From: Caulobacter sp. AP07
Lineage (GTDB): Bacteria > Pseudomonadota > Alphaproteobacteria > Caulobacterales > Caulobacteraceae
Assembly: GCF_000281955.1 (NCBI RefSeq)
Contig: NZ_AKKF01000145.1
Location: forward strand, 1-55,447
Reading direction: 5' to 3'
DNA: 55,447 nucleotides
This document shows positions 8,642 to 15,850 of this stretch, one piece after another. The notes below the pieces were generated by a model, which saw nothing but the letters and a program-made list of their open reading frames with translations, did not search any database and was not told where the DNA came from. The translations under genes were made by a program, and so were the position numbers. How positions within the stretch are numbered: position 1 is the first letter of the stretch; each line of letters starts with the position of its first letter.

Positions 8642-10198
8642 ATGACCGCTCACGCCGATCACCACGTCCTGTCGGACCGCAAGCGCCTGTGGGCGTTCTG
8701 GGTCGGTTGCCTGGTCGTCACCGCCGGGGTCGTCCTGCACGTGCCGATGTACCTGATGGGCGCCGACATCGGCTACCGGCTGGCCGGGATGCCGATGGAC
8801 TTGGGCATGACGGTGGGCATGCTGATGATCCCGCCCGGCTGCGCGCTGGCTGGCTGGGGCCTGCTGCCGCGCCGGGGCGTCCACCACGAGCATGACCACC
8901 ACACCGTCGATGTCACCCCGCCCGAGGACGCGCCGCTGTCCCTGGCCCACTGGAGCCTGATGCTGGTGCTGGTGGTCGCCCTGATCATCGACATCATGAA
9001 GCCGGCCAGCCTGGGCTTCGTCGTGCCGGGCATGCTCAAGGAGTACGGGGTCTCCAAGGCCATGGTCGCCTGGCTGCCGTTCGCGGCCCTGAGCGGCACG
9101 GTGACCGGCTCGATCATCTGGGGAATCCTGGCCGACGTGTTCGGGCGGCGGGCCTCGATCCTGCTGTCGGCGGTGATGTTCGTCGGCACCTCGATCTGCG
9201 GAGCCATGCCCGATTTCTGGTGGAACGTGATCATGTGCTTCATGATGGGCGCGGCCGCCGGCGGCCTGCTGCCCGTGGTCTACGCCCTGCTGGCCGAGAC
9301 CATGCCGTCCAAGCATCGCGGCTGGAGCCTGGTCCTGGTCGGCGGCCTGGGCGCGGTGGGCGGCTACCTGGCCTCCAGCAGTTGCTCGGCCCTGCTGCAG
9401 CCGGAGTTCGGCTGGCGGATCATGTGGTTCCTCAACCTGCCGACCGGCCTGATCCTGATCGCCCTGTCCGGCGCGATCCCCGAATCCGCCAAGTTCCTGA
9501 TGACCATCGGCCGGATGGACGCCGCCCACGCGGTGATGAAGCGCTTCGGCTCGGTGGTGCGCGAGCGCGTCGAGACGCCCGAGGAGCATCACCACGTCCT
9601 GACCGTCCCGCCGATCTCCACGCGCTACGCCGGCATGACCCTGGCCCTGAGCATCGCCGCCGTCGCCTGGGGCCTGGTCAATTTCGGCCTGCTGCTGTGG
9701 CTGCCGGCCGAGCTGGTGGCCGAGGGGCACAGCGTCGGCGTCTCCAGCCAGCTGCTGGCCAAGTCGGCCCTGATCGCTTTCCCGACGGTGTTCGTCTGCG
9801 CCTTCCTCTACAGCCGCTGGAGCACCAAGTGGTCGCTGGTCGTCAGCATCGGCGTCAGCGCCCTGGGCGTGGCGGGGGTGCTGACCATCGGGCCCGGCGT
9901 CAGCCCGGTCCTGCCCGTGGCCCTGATGATCATCGGCACCAACGGCCTGCTGGCCATCCTGCTGCCCTACACCGCCGAAAGCTATCCGCTGAAGATCCGC
10001 GGCCGCGCCACCGGCTGGGTGGCGGCCTGCAGCAAGTCGGGCGGGCTGATCGCCCAGCTTCTGGGCATTCTCGCCGCCGTGCCGCCGCTGAAGGTGGCGG
10101 CCCTGATGATCATCGCGCCCCTGGTCCTGGCCATGGCGCTGATGGCCTGGTTCGGGACCGAGACGCGCGGTCGGGATCTGCGGGAGCTGGAGCGGTAG
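8642..10198 (+). CDS. MFS transporter, sugar/aromatic-acid type
   Basis: A 518-residue major facilitator superfamily transporter. Two hydrophobic segments (about residues 15-38 and 55-75) precede a His-rich loop, HHEHDHH, and then about twelve further segments. The MFS signature between core segments 2 and 3 reads GILADVFGRR, and the later half has YTAESYPLKIRGRATGW, typical of the metabolite:H+ symporter/aromatic-acid groups. The two extra N-terminal segments make the protein longer than the usual 430-460 residues. I use the ATG at 8642, which begins MTAHADHH; upstream in-frame sequence is not protein-like. It diverges from the phospholipase D-like gene and faces the P-II gene across an inverted repeat. 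Substrate unknown. Confidence 0.9.
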   Translation: MTAHADHHVLSDRKRLWAFWVGCLVVTAGVVLHVPMYLMGADIGYRLAGMPMDLGMTVGMLMIPPGCALAGWGLLPRRGVHHEHDHHTVDVTPPEDAPLSLAHWSLMLVLVVALIIDIMKPASLGFVVPGMLKEYGVSKAMVAWLPFAALSGTVTGSIIWGILADVFGRRASILLSAVMFVGTSICGAMPDFWWNVIMCFMMGAAAGGLLPVVYALLAETMPSKHRGWSLVLVGGLGAVGGYLASSSCSALLQPEFGWRIMWFLNLPTGLILIALSGAIPESAKFLMTIGRMDAAHAVMKRFGSVVRERVETPEEHHHVLTVPPISTRYAGMTLALSIAAVAWGLVNFGLLLWLPAELVAEGHSVGVSSQLLAKSALIAFPTVFVCAFLYSRWSTKWSLVVSIGVSALGVAGVLTIGPGVSPVLPVALMIIGTNGLLAILLPYTAESYPLKIRGRATGWVAACSKSGGLIAQLLGILAAVPPLKVAALMIIAPLVLAMALMAWFGTETRGRDLRELER

Positions 10199-10219
10199 GA
10201 GCTTGGCCCCACCCACGGT

Positions 10220-10315
10220 CGTCATCCCCCGACTTGTTCGGGGGACCCAAGCCGAGTTTCAGAATTACAACCGGCCAGCGCGGCTTGGGTCCCCCGCATA
10301 AAGCGGGGGATGACG
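10220..10315. repeat. GTCATCCC-type inverted repeat between convergent genes
   Basis: The element begins CGTCATCCCCC and ends with its reverse complement. The inner boxes, CGGGGGACCCAAGCCG on the left and CGGCTTGGGTCCCCCG on the right, also pair perfectly, so it can form one long stem or two hairpins. It fills the space between the converging MFS and P-II genes and may act as a two-way terminator. A weaker half-copy lies at 15783. Confidence 0.85.
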
Positions 10316-10328
10316 GAGGGGGTAGTAA

Positions 10329-10673
10329 CTACCCCGCGATCGCCGCCGCGTCGCGCTCGCCGGTGCGGATGCGCAGGGCCTGTTCCAGGTCGAGCACGAA
10401 CACCTTGCCGTCGCCGATCTTGCCGGTGTTGGCGGTGCGTTGCAGGGCCTCGACCACCGAGTCGACCACGTCGGTGGGCACGGCGATCTCCAGCTTGACC
10501 TTGGGCAGCAGCTTCACCTCGTACTCGGCGCCGCGATAGACCTCGGTCTTGCCCTTCTGGCGGCCGTAGCCGCGAACCTCGGTGACCGTCAGGCCCGAGG
10601 CACCGGCCTCGGTGACCGCCTCAAGCACGGCGTCGAGGCGGCTGGGCTTGATAACGGCGACGATCATCTTCAT
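10329..10673 (-). CDS. P-II nitrogen regulatory protein
   Basis: A 114-residue P-II signal protein. P-II trimers sense 2-oxoglutarate and ATP/ADP and bind targets through the T-loop. The T-loop has the uridylylation site Tyr51 in YRGAEYEV, the B-loop signature reads TGKIGDGKVFVLDLEQ, and the C-terminus has RIRTGERD. All nucleotide and 2-oxoglutarate contact regions look intact. Neither amtB nor glnA is nearby, which is unusual for glnK or glnB. Instead the ATG overlaps the stop of a methyltransferase as ATGA. A promoter within that gene cannot be excluded. The family is certain; whether it is GlnB, GlnK or a third paralogue is not. Confidence 0.95.
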   Translation of the reverse strand: MKMIVAVIKPSRLDAVLEAVTEAGASGLTVTEVRGYGRQKGKTEVYRGAEYEVKLLPKVKLEIAVPTDVVDSVVEALQRTANTGKIGDGKVFVLDLEQALRIRTGERDAAAIAG

Positions 10674-11506
10674 GGCGCGGCTCTCGCTGGCGACGGTGTG
10701 TGCGACTCAAGGCTAGGCCTGGAAATCGACGGCTCCAAGGGTCTTGCGGCATTTAGACCGCTCGGCGCCTTTCGAACAGGCGCCGGACCTCCTGGAGAGG
10801 GCGACAGCACCCCCTGCGCGAACACCCGCACCCGCGCACGGTTGCCGCGCGGCTTGACCGCGAAGGTCTGCTTGACCGCTTCCATCAGGATCAGGCCGGC
10901 GAAGCGCGGCCACAGCCGCGCCCCCACCTGCTCGAAGCCCTCGGCCCAGCGCGACATCACCGCCATGGGCGGCGCGTAGAGCGCCCGGGTCCAGCCGGCC
11001 GGCTCCAGGTCGGCCTCGCGCAGCAGGGCCTCCAGCTGGTGGCGGCTGAACGGACGGCCATGGCCGAACGGCGTGCCCTCGGCCCCGGCCCACAGGCCGT
11101 CGCGCGAGGCCACAGCGACGATCAGCCGGCCTGACGGGGCCATCACCCGCCAGATCTCGCGCAGCACGGCGGCGGGGTCGTCGGCCTCCTCCAGGGCGTG
11201 GACGGCCAGGATGCGGTCGAACATGGCGTTGGGGAACGGCAGGGCGGTCTCCTCGACCAGGGTCGCCTGGTTGCGCCCGCCGCTGGGCCAGACCTCGACC
11301 CCCTGGGTCGCCGGCATGGCCGCCACCACGCGCCGGGCGCTGGTGCGGGCCAGGTCGAGAAAGGGCGTGGCGTAGCCCAGGCCCAGCACGTCGAGGCCGC
11401 GCGCGTCGCCCCACGCCTCCTCGACCTTGCGGCCAAGCATCTCGCGCGCCGACCGCCCGAGGGGGGTGGCGTAGAAGGCCCTGAGATCGAGCACGTCGCG
11501 ACGCAT
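10670..11506 (-). CDS. Class I SAM-dependent methyltransferase
   Basis: A 278-residue methyltransferase of the Methyltransf_11 type. Motif I is LDVLGLGYATPFL near residue 38, with an atypical LGLGYA in place of the usual acidic-GxGxG loop. FDRILAVHALEEADDP and LREIWRVMAPSGRLIVAV are the later SAM-fold motifs. It starts at the ATG at 11506, 77 bases from divergent gloB, an arrangement often seen in Caulobacterales. After about residue 230 the protein is a low-complexity Pro/Ser/Ala/Arg tail that runs through to an ATGA overlap with the P-II gene. The tail may be real coupling sequence or simply untranslated-region-like DNA kept open. Substrate unknown. Confidence 0.87.
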   Translation of the reverse strand: MRRDVLDLRAFYATPLGRSAREMLGRKVEEAWGDARGLDVLGLGYATPFLDLARTSARRVVAAMPATQGVEVWPSGGRNQATLVEETALPFPNAMFDRILAVHALEEADDPAAVLREIWRVMAPSGRLIVAVASRDGLWAGAEGTPFGHGRPFSRHQLEALLREADLEPAGWTRALYAPPMAVMSRWAEGFEQVGARLWPRFAGLILMEAVKQTFAVKPRGNRARVRVFAQGVLSPSPGGPAPVRKAPSGLNAARPLEPSISRPSLESHTPSPARAAP

Positions 11507-11583
11507 TGAGTCTCCCGGTCTGCAGCGTCATCTATGTAGGTGGGCGAACCGGTCGCGTCACGCCCGCCTTGAGGAGTCCCAGC

Positions 11584-12330
11584 ATGTCGCTGACCGTCCA
11601 CCAGTTTCCCTGCCTGTCCGACAATTACGGCTTTCTCGTGCGCGACGACGCCACGGGAACGACGGCGACCATCGACACGCCCGACGCCGACGCCATCCTG
11701 GCGCAGCTGGAAAAGCTGGGCTGGAGGCTCGACCTGATCCTCAACACCCACTGGCATCCCGACCATGCCGGCGGCAACGCGGCGATCCAGGCGGCGACCG
11801 GCGCGACCATCGTCGGCCCGCCCGAGGTCACCCGCATCGCGCCGCTGGACCGCCCCGTCGGCCAGGGCGACACGGTCCAGCTGGGCGAGACGACCCTGTC
11901 GGTGATCGACACCGGCGGCCACACCCTGGGCCACATCGCCTATCACGACGCCGAGGGCCACATCGCCTTCGTCGGCGACACCCTGTTCGCCCTGGGCTGC
12001 GGCCGGCTGTTCGAGGGCACGGCCGAGCAGATGTGGGGATCGCTGGGCAAGCTGACCGCCCTGCCCGACGAAACCACCGTCTATTGCGCCCACGAATACA
12101 CCGCTACCAACGCCCGCTTCGCCCTGTCGGTGGACAGCGACCCGGCGCTCAGGGCCCGGGCCGACCAGGTGTTCGCGGCCCGCGAACACGGCGAGCCGAC
12201 GGTGCCGACCACCATCGGCCTGGAGAAGGCGACCAATCCGTTCTTGCGCGCGCCCCTGCTGCGCCCCCATCTGGCGCCCGCCGAAGCGTTCGGCGAGATT
12301 CGCGCCGCCAAGGACGGTTTCAAGGGATGA
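11584..12330 (+). CDS. gloB: Hydroxyacylglutathione hydrolase (glyoxalase II)
   Basis: A 248-residue binuclear metallo-beta-lactamase-fold thioesterase that hydrolyses S-lactoylglutathione, the second step of methylglyoxal detoxification. The metal motif THWHPDHAGGN gives His56, His58, Asp60 and His61. GHTLGHI and FVGDTLFALGCGRLFEG supply the further His and bridging Asp, and CAHEYT the last His. The C-terminal glutathione-binding region ends with ATNPFLR and FGEIRAAKD, as usual. The ATG at 11584 follows GGAG. The stop overlaps the next start (ATGA). The glutathione theme continues at gshA further along the window. Confidence 0.96.
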   Translation: MSLTVHQFPCLSDNYGFLVRDDATGTTATIDTPDADAILAQLEKLGWRLDLILNTHWHPDHAGGNAAIQAATGATIVGPPEVTRIAPLDRPVGQGDTVQLGETTLSVIDTGGHTLGHIAYHDAEGHIAFVGDTLFALGCGRLFEGTAEQMWGSLGKLTALPDETTVYCAHEYTATNARFALSVDSDPALRARADQVFAAREHGEPTVPTTIGLEKATNPFLRAPLLRPHLAPAEAFGEIRAAKDGFKG

Positions 12331-12791
12331 ACACGACGGCTTCGGGATTGGGCGTTTCCGGCGACCTGGGCGCCAAGGAGATCATCCGCCTGCTCGACCT
12401 GGCCCCGCACCCGGAAGGCGGCTGGTACAAGCGCACCTTCGCCGACGCTTCAGTCGATGGCGCCCGGCCGGCCTCGACGGCGATCTACTACCTGCTGCAG
12501 GCCGAGGAGATGTCGGCCTGGCACCGGATCGACGCGGTCGAGATCTGGCACTACCACGCCGGCGCGCCGATCTCGCTGACCCTGTCGCCGCCCGACGGCG
12601 TCGGCATGACCGCCCACACCCTGGGCCCCGACCTGCGGGCCGGCTGCCGGCCGCAGGTGGTGGTGCCCACCGGCTGGTGGCAGACCGCCGTCAGCCTGGG
12701 CGCCTGGACCCTCGTCGGCTGCACCGTCGCCCCGGGGTTCGACTTCGCCGGGTTCGAACTGGCGCCGGAAGGGTGGCGGCCGACGGCCTGA
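12327..12791 (+). CDS. DUF985 cupin-domain protein
   Basis: A 154-residue single-domain cupin of the DUF985 group. The signature LDLAPHPEGGWYKRTF opens the fold, followed by TAIYYLL, SAWHRIDAVEIWHYHAG with possible metal-binding His residues, VVVPTGWWQTA, and a closing GCTVAPGFDFAGFELA. These proteins are small beta-barrels of unknown reaction, sometimes annotated as sugar-epimerase-like. It is translationally coupled to gloB by ATGA. A strong stem-loop terminator follows at 12821. Confidence 0.92.
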   Translation: MNTTASGLGVSGDLGAKEIIRLLDLAPHPEGGWYKRTFADASVDGARPASTAIYYLLQAEEMSAWHRIDAVEIWHYHAGAPISLTLSPPDGVGMTAHTLGPDLRAGCRPQVVVPTGWWQTAVSLGAWTLVGCTVAPGFDFAGFELAPEGWRPTA

Positions 12792-12820
12792 AGCGCAGCG
12801 CGCGGCGGACGCCCACGAAA

Positions 12821-12846
12821 AAGGCCCCGGATCGCTCCGGGGCCTT
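12821..12846. terminator. Bidirectional intrinsic terminator
   Basis: An eight-pair G+C stem, GGCCCCGG with CCGGGGCC (seven-base tip), flanked by AAAAA on the left and TTT on the right. It lies between the convergent cupin and POT-transporter genes and fits rho-independent termination in both directions. Confidence 0.85.
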
Positions 12847-12850
12847 TCCT

Positions 12851-14752
12851 TCAGGGGGCGATCGAGGCCGGCTCGGCGACCGGCTCCGGATTGGTGTCGT
12901 CCGAGCCGTGCGACCACTTCTTGAGGACCGGCGACAGGGCCAGGAACAGCACGCCGATCCCGATCGAGATCAGGCCGATGATCTTGAACACCAGCAGCGA
13001 CTGGGCCATGGCCGCGGCCGGGTCCAGCACCTGGCCGCCGATGGTCTCGGTGGAGGCGATGCCGGCGATCCAGCCGCCGAACAGGTTGGCCATGGCCAGG
13101 GCCATGTACCAGACCGCCATCACGAACGAGACGATCGACAGCGGCGACAGCTTGGTCATCTGCGACAGGCCGACCGGCGACATGAACATCTCGCCCGAGG
13201 TGTGCAGCATGTACATGACGATCAGGAAGATCAGCGGCATGCGGAACGCCCCGTCGGCGAAGTTCGCCCCGATCAGCAGGATCAGGAAGCCGGCGCCGAC
13301 CTGGATCAGCGACAGGCCGAACTTGACCATCGGGCCCGGATTGCGGCCGCGGAAGCCCAGGAAGGTCCACATCGCGGCGAACACCGGGGCGAAGATCAGG
13401 ATCCAGCCGGCGTTGATCGCCTGGGTCTGGGCGGCGTTGAACGAGGTGTTGACCCAGAAGCCGCTCTTGGGGTCGATCCCCGCCGCCGCCAGTTGCTCGG
13501 GCGCGCCCAGGATCACCGCGCCGTTGAACCAGGTCACGGGCTTGGACAGCAGTTGCAGGTTGACGTTGGTGGCCGCGAACAGGTTCAGCGAGGAGCCGGC
13601 CTGCTCGAACAGGGTCCAGAACACCACCGCGCCCAGCACCAGCACCACGGCCAGCAGCAGCCGCTCGCGCTCGACCTTCTGGCACTTCACGAACGCGAAC
13701 CACAGGATGTAGCCCAGCGAGCCGAACATGCCGGCGATCAGGGTGGCGCTGACCACCGGGGTGTACTGCACCAGGAAGAACACCAGGCCGACGACGCCCA
13801 GCGACGAGAGATAGATCAGGCCCTCGCGGTTGACCGGGCCGACCACCGGCGCCTTGAGCCGCTTGGGCTCGGGCGGCTCGCCCTTGCCCAGCAGCCAGGG
13901 CTTGCCCAGCACGAAGACGATGAAGCCGGCCAGCATGCCGATGCCCGCCATGCCGAAACCGGCGTTCCAGCCGACATTGACGCCCAGCAGGCCGCAGAGG
14001 ATCGCCGCCCAGAACGAGCCGAGATTGATGCCGTAGTAGTAGAGCGTGAAGCCGGGGTCGCGGCGCGGGTCGCCCTGCGGATAGAGCTGGCCCACCAGGG
14101 TGGCGACATTGGCCTTCATGAAGCCCACCCCGACGATGATCAGCGCCAGGGCCAGCCAGAAGATGTTGAGATAGAGCGGGTCGCGGTCCTTGACGCCCAG
14201 TTCGTAGCTGCCCTTGGGCAGCACGCCGGGGATCGCCGACTGGGCCGGCAGGTTCTTGATCTCGAAGTCGCCCTTGTCGTTGGCCGACACCTCGTAGGGC
14301 TTGTCGGCGACCAGGATCTTGGCGACGCGTTCCTCGCCGCGGCCGTGGACCTGGAATTCGTAGGTCTGGCCGGCATAGGCCAGGGTTTGGGTCGCCGGAC
14401 GGCCCTCGACCGCCATGGTCAGGTGGCCGGCCACCAGCAGGATGGCCCCGAAGGCCACGGCCTTGCGGGTGCCCAGATAGCGGTCGGCCAGGAAGCCGCC
14501 GAGCAGCGGCACGATATAGACCAGCGAGGTGTAGGAGCCGTAGTGGCCGCCGGCGGTCTTCGAATCAAACAGGAAGTGCTGGGTGAGGTAGAAGATCAGC
14601 AGGCCGCGCATGCCGTAGTAGGAAAACCGCTCCCACATCTCGGCCAGGAAGCAGATGATCAGGCCGCGCGGGTGGCCGCGCAAAAGCTGGATAAGCACGG
14701 GCACGCCAGTCACGAGCGTGACCAGGATCCCCACGGCGACAACGATATTCAT
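12851..14752 (-). CDS. POT/PTR family proton-dependent oligopeptide transporter
   Basis: A 633-residue inner-membrane peptide:proton symporter. The POT signature ExxERFxYY is present as EMWERFSYYGMR near residue 38, and the PTR2 motif as GGFLADRYLGTRK. About 14 membrane segments are visible. A soluble insert of roughly 80 residues (about 120-195) lies between early segments and is not part of the minimal E. coli POT fold. The second half has FWTLFEQAGSSLNLFA, a typical family motif, and LHTSGEMFMSPVGLS. The C-terminus is a short Pro/Glu tail. It starts at 14752, diverging from the DUF427 gene, and ends at the shared terminator at 12821. Di- and tripeptide uptake is the likely role. Confidence 0.94.
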   Translation of the reverse strand: MNIVVAVGILVTLVTGVPVLIQLLRGHPRGLIICFLAEMWERFSYYGMRGLLIFYLTQHFLFDSKTAGGHYGSYTSLVYIVPLLGGFLADRYLGTRKAVAFGAILLVAGHLTMAVEGRPATQTLAYAGQTYEFQVHGRGEERVAKILVADKPYEVSANDKGDFEIKNLPAQSAIPGVLPKGSYELGVKDRDPLYLNIFWLALALIIVGVGFMKANVATLVGQLYPQGDPRRDPGFTLYYYGINLGSFWAAILCGLLGVNVGWNAGFGMAGIGMLAGFIVFVLGKPWLLGKGEPPEPKRLKAPVVGPVNREGLIYLSSLGVVGLVFFLVQYTPVVSATLIAGMFGSLGYILWFAFVKCQKVERERLLLAVVLVLGAVVFWTLFEQAGSSLNLFAATNVNLQLLSKPVTWFNGAVILGAPEQLAAAGIDPKSGFWVNTSFNAAQTQAINAGWILIFAPVFAAMWTFLGFRGRNPGPMVKFGLSLIQVGAGFLILLIGANFADGAFRMPLIFLIVMYMLHTSGEMFMSPVGLSQMTKLSPLSIVSFVMAVWYMALAMANLFGGWIAGIASTETIGGQVLDPAAAMAQSLLVFKIIGLISIGIGVLFLALSPVLKKWSHGSDDTNPEPVAEPASIAP

Positions 14753-14875
14753 TCACGAACCTTGAGATCTTCAAGCGGCGCTGGCGTCGATCTGGTCGTT
14801 TCGCCCTCGCCCTCCCCATTCGGCGGGGAGAAGATCACGGGAGTCGGCGTTTCACAAGCAATGGCTTGCCGCCTT

Positions 14876-14894
14876 GGAGCCCCACGGGGGCTCC
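14876..14894. other. Hairpin in the POT / DUF427 divergent gap
   Basis: GGAGCCCC and GGGGCTCC form a perfect eight-pair stem with a three-base loop, followed by GCGCGTTTC on the plus strand. A second G+C hairpin, CTCCCC with GGGGAG, lies at 14811-14829 and recalls half of the G-rich repeats. Attenuation of the DUF427 gene is possible but unproven. Nothing else is seen in 14753-14938. Confidence 0.4.
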
Positions 14895-14938
14895 GCGCGT
14901 TTCTTCAAGACCGTCATCACGATACGGGAGAAACCAGC

Positions 14939-15493
14939 ATGACGACGCCAGGTCAGGATCATCCGATCACGTGCTCGCGCGAGCCGGGACGGGTGGAGGT
15001 GCTGTTCGAGGGCCACGAGCTGGCCGACAGTGGCGACGTGCTGCTGCTGCGCGAGGCGAACCTCGCGCCGGTCCGCTATTTCCCGCGCGCCGACGTGGCG
15101 ATGGACTTCCTGCGCAAGTCCGGCACGGTCACCCAGGACCCGTACAAGGGCCCGGCGACCTACTACACCCTGGTGCGCGACCGGCAGATCATCGAGGACG
15201 CCGCCTGGTCCCATGAGGCCCCGCCGCTGGGCGTCAGCCAGATCACCGGCCGCCTGGCCTTCCATCCCGACTACGTCGAGTTCAAGCGCGCCGGACTGAC
15301 GCCGGCCGAGACCCGGGCGCTGGATGTCAACGACGTGGTCCGCCACACCGACAGCGGTTCGGGCGCCAGCCAGGCCGAGCACTGGCCGCCCAATGTCGAC
15401 ATGCCCGACGACGAGGCCTGGGAAGGCGACGCCATCCGGGACGACGAGCCGGGGCTCATTGACCGACCCTATCGGGGAACCGGCGCCATATGA
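14939..15493 (+). CDS. DUF427 domain protein
   Basis: A 184-residue protein of the DUF427 (NTP_transf_9) family, a small beta-rich fold with no firm enzymatic assignment. The domain spans about residues 18-125. It shows VEVLFEGHELADS, LLLREANLAPVRYFPRADV, KGPATYYTL, AAWSHEAPP and LAFHPDYVEF, all characteristic. The acidic tail after about residue 125 includes WPPNVDMPDDEAWEGDA and looks disordered. The ATG at 14939 lies 8 bases after GGGAG. The gene stands alone, diverging from the POT transporter. Confidence 0.87.
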   Translation: MTTPGQDHPITCSREPGRVEVLFEGHELADSGDVLLLREANLAPVRYFPRADVAMDFLRKSGTVTQDPYKGPATYYTLVRDRQIIEDAAWSHEAPPLGVSQITGRLAFHPDYVEFKRAGLTPAETRALDVNDVVRHTDSGSGASQAEHWPPNVDMPDDEAWEGDAIRDDEPGLIDRPYRGTGAI

Positions 15494-15600
15494 GCCGCGT
15501 TCGCCTATGAGGTTCGTAAATGTTCGTTAGCGTTTCAGGCGCTCCATAACGGCAGCGCTTGAGCGCGAAGCCTCCCCAGAGGGGCGCCGGAGGAAACGCC

Positions 15601-15762
15601 ATGGCCTATGTAGGCTACGATCCCCACGCCCGCGCCGCGGCGCGGCCCACAGCGCCCGGACGCAGCTTGCCGCCCGTGGCCTGGGGACGCCTGGTGGCCG
15701 TCGCCGCCAGCCTGGTGGCCTGGGCCGGCATCATCGCGGCGGCGCGCGCCATCTTCTTCTGA
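15601..15762 (+). CDS. Small single-pass membrane protein
   Basis: A predicted 53-residue protein with a polar, Arg/Pro-rich first half and one hydrophobic segment at about residues 31-51 (LVAVAASLVAWAGIIAAARA), ending in IFF. A strong GGAGGAAACGCC ribosome-binding region precedes the ATG at 15601; this is the main support, since no family is recognised. The upstream 107 bases are more A+T-rich than the neighbourhood and may hold the promoter. Confidence 0.6.
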   Translation: MAYVGYDPHARAAARPTAPGRSLPPVAWGRLVAVAASLVAWAGIIAAARAIFF

Positions 15763-15782
15763 CGCTCTCACGCCCACCACGG

Positions 15783-15830
15783 CCGTCATCCCGGACCAGC
15801 CCGCAGCGCGCCGATCCGGGACCAATGCGT
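15783..15830. repeat. Degenerate half of a GTCATCCC-type repeat
   Basis: CCGTCATCCCGGACC followed by ATCCGGGACC can form a hairpin resembling one half of the element at 10220. It sits between the small membrane-protein gene and the 3' end of gshA, which converge. Confidence 0.5.
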
Positions 15831-15850
15831 GAACGCAGGCGCTTGCGCCC

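Noticed and set aside
12677..15493. A 938-codon open frame opposite the POT transporter
   Set aside because: It is the antisense shadow of the transporter in G+C-rich DNA; only the DUF427 part at its end, from 14939, has family signatures.
15515..15535. SOS-box-like GTTC...GTTC pair
   Set aside because: Spacer is six bases, not the seven of the alphaproteobacterial LexA site, and the next gene is not a repair gene.
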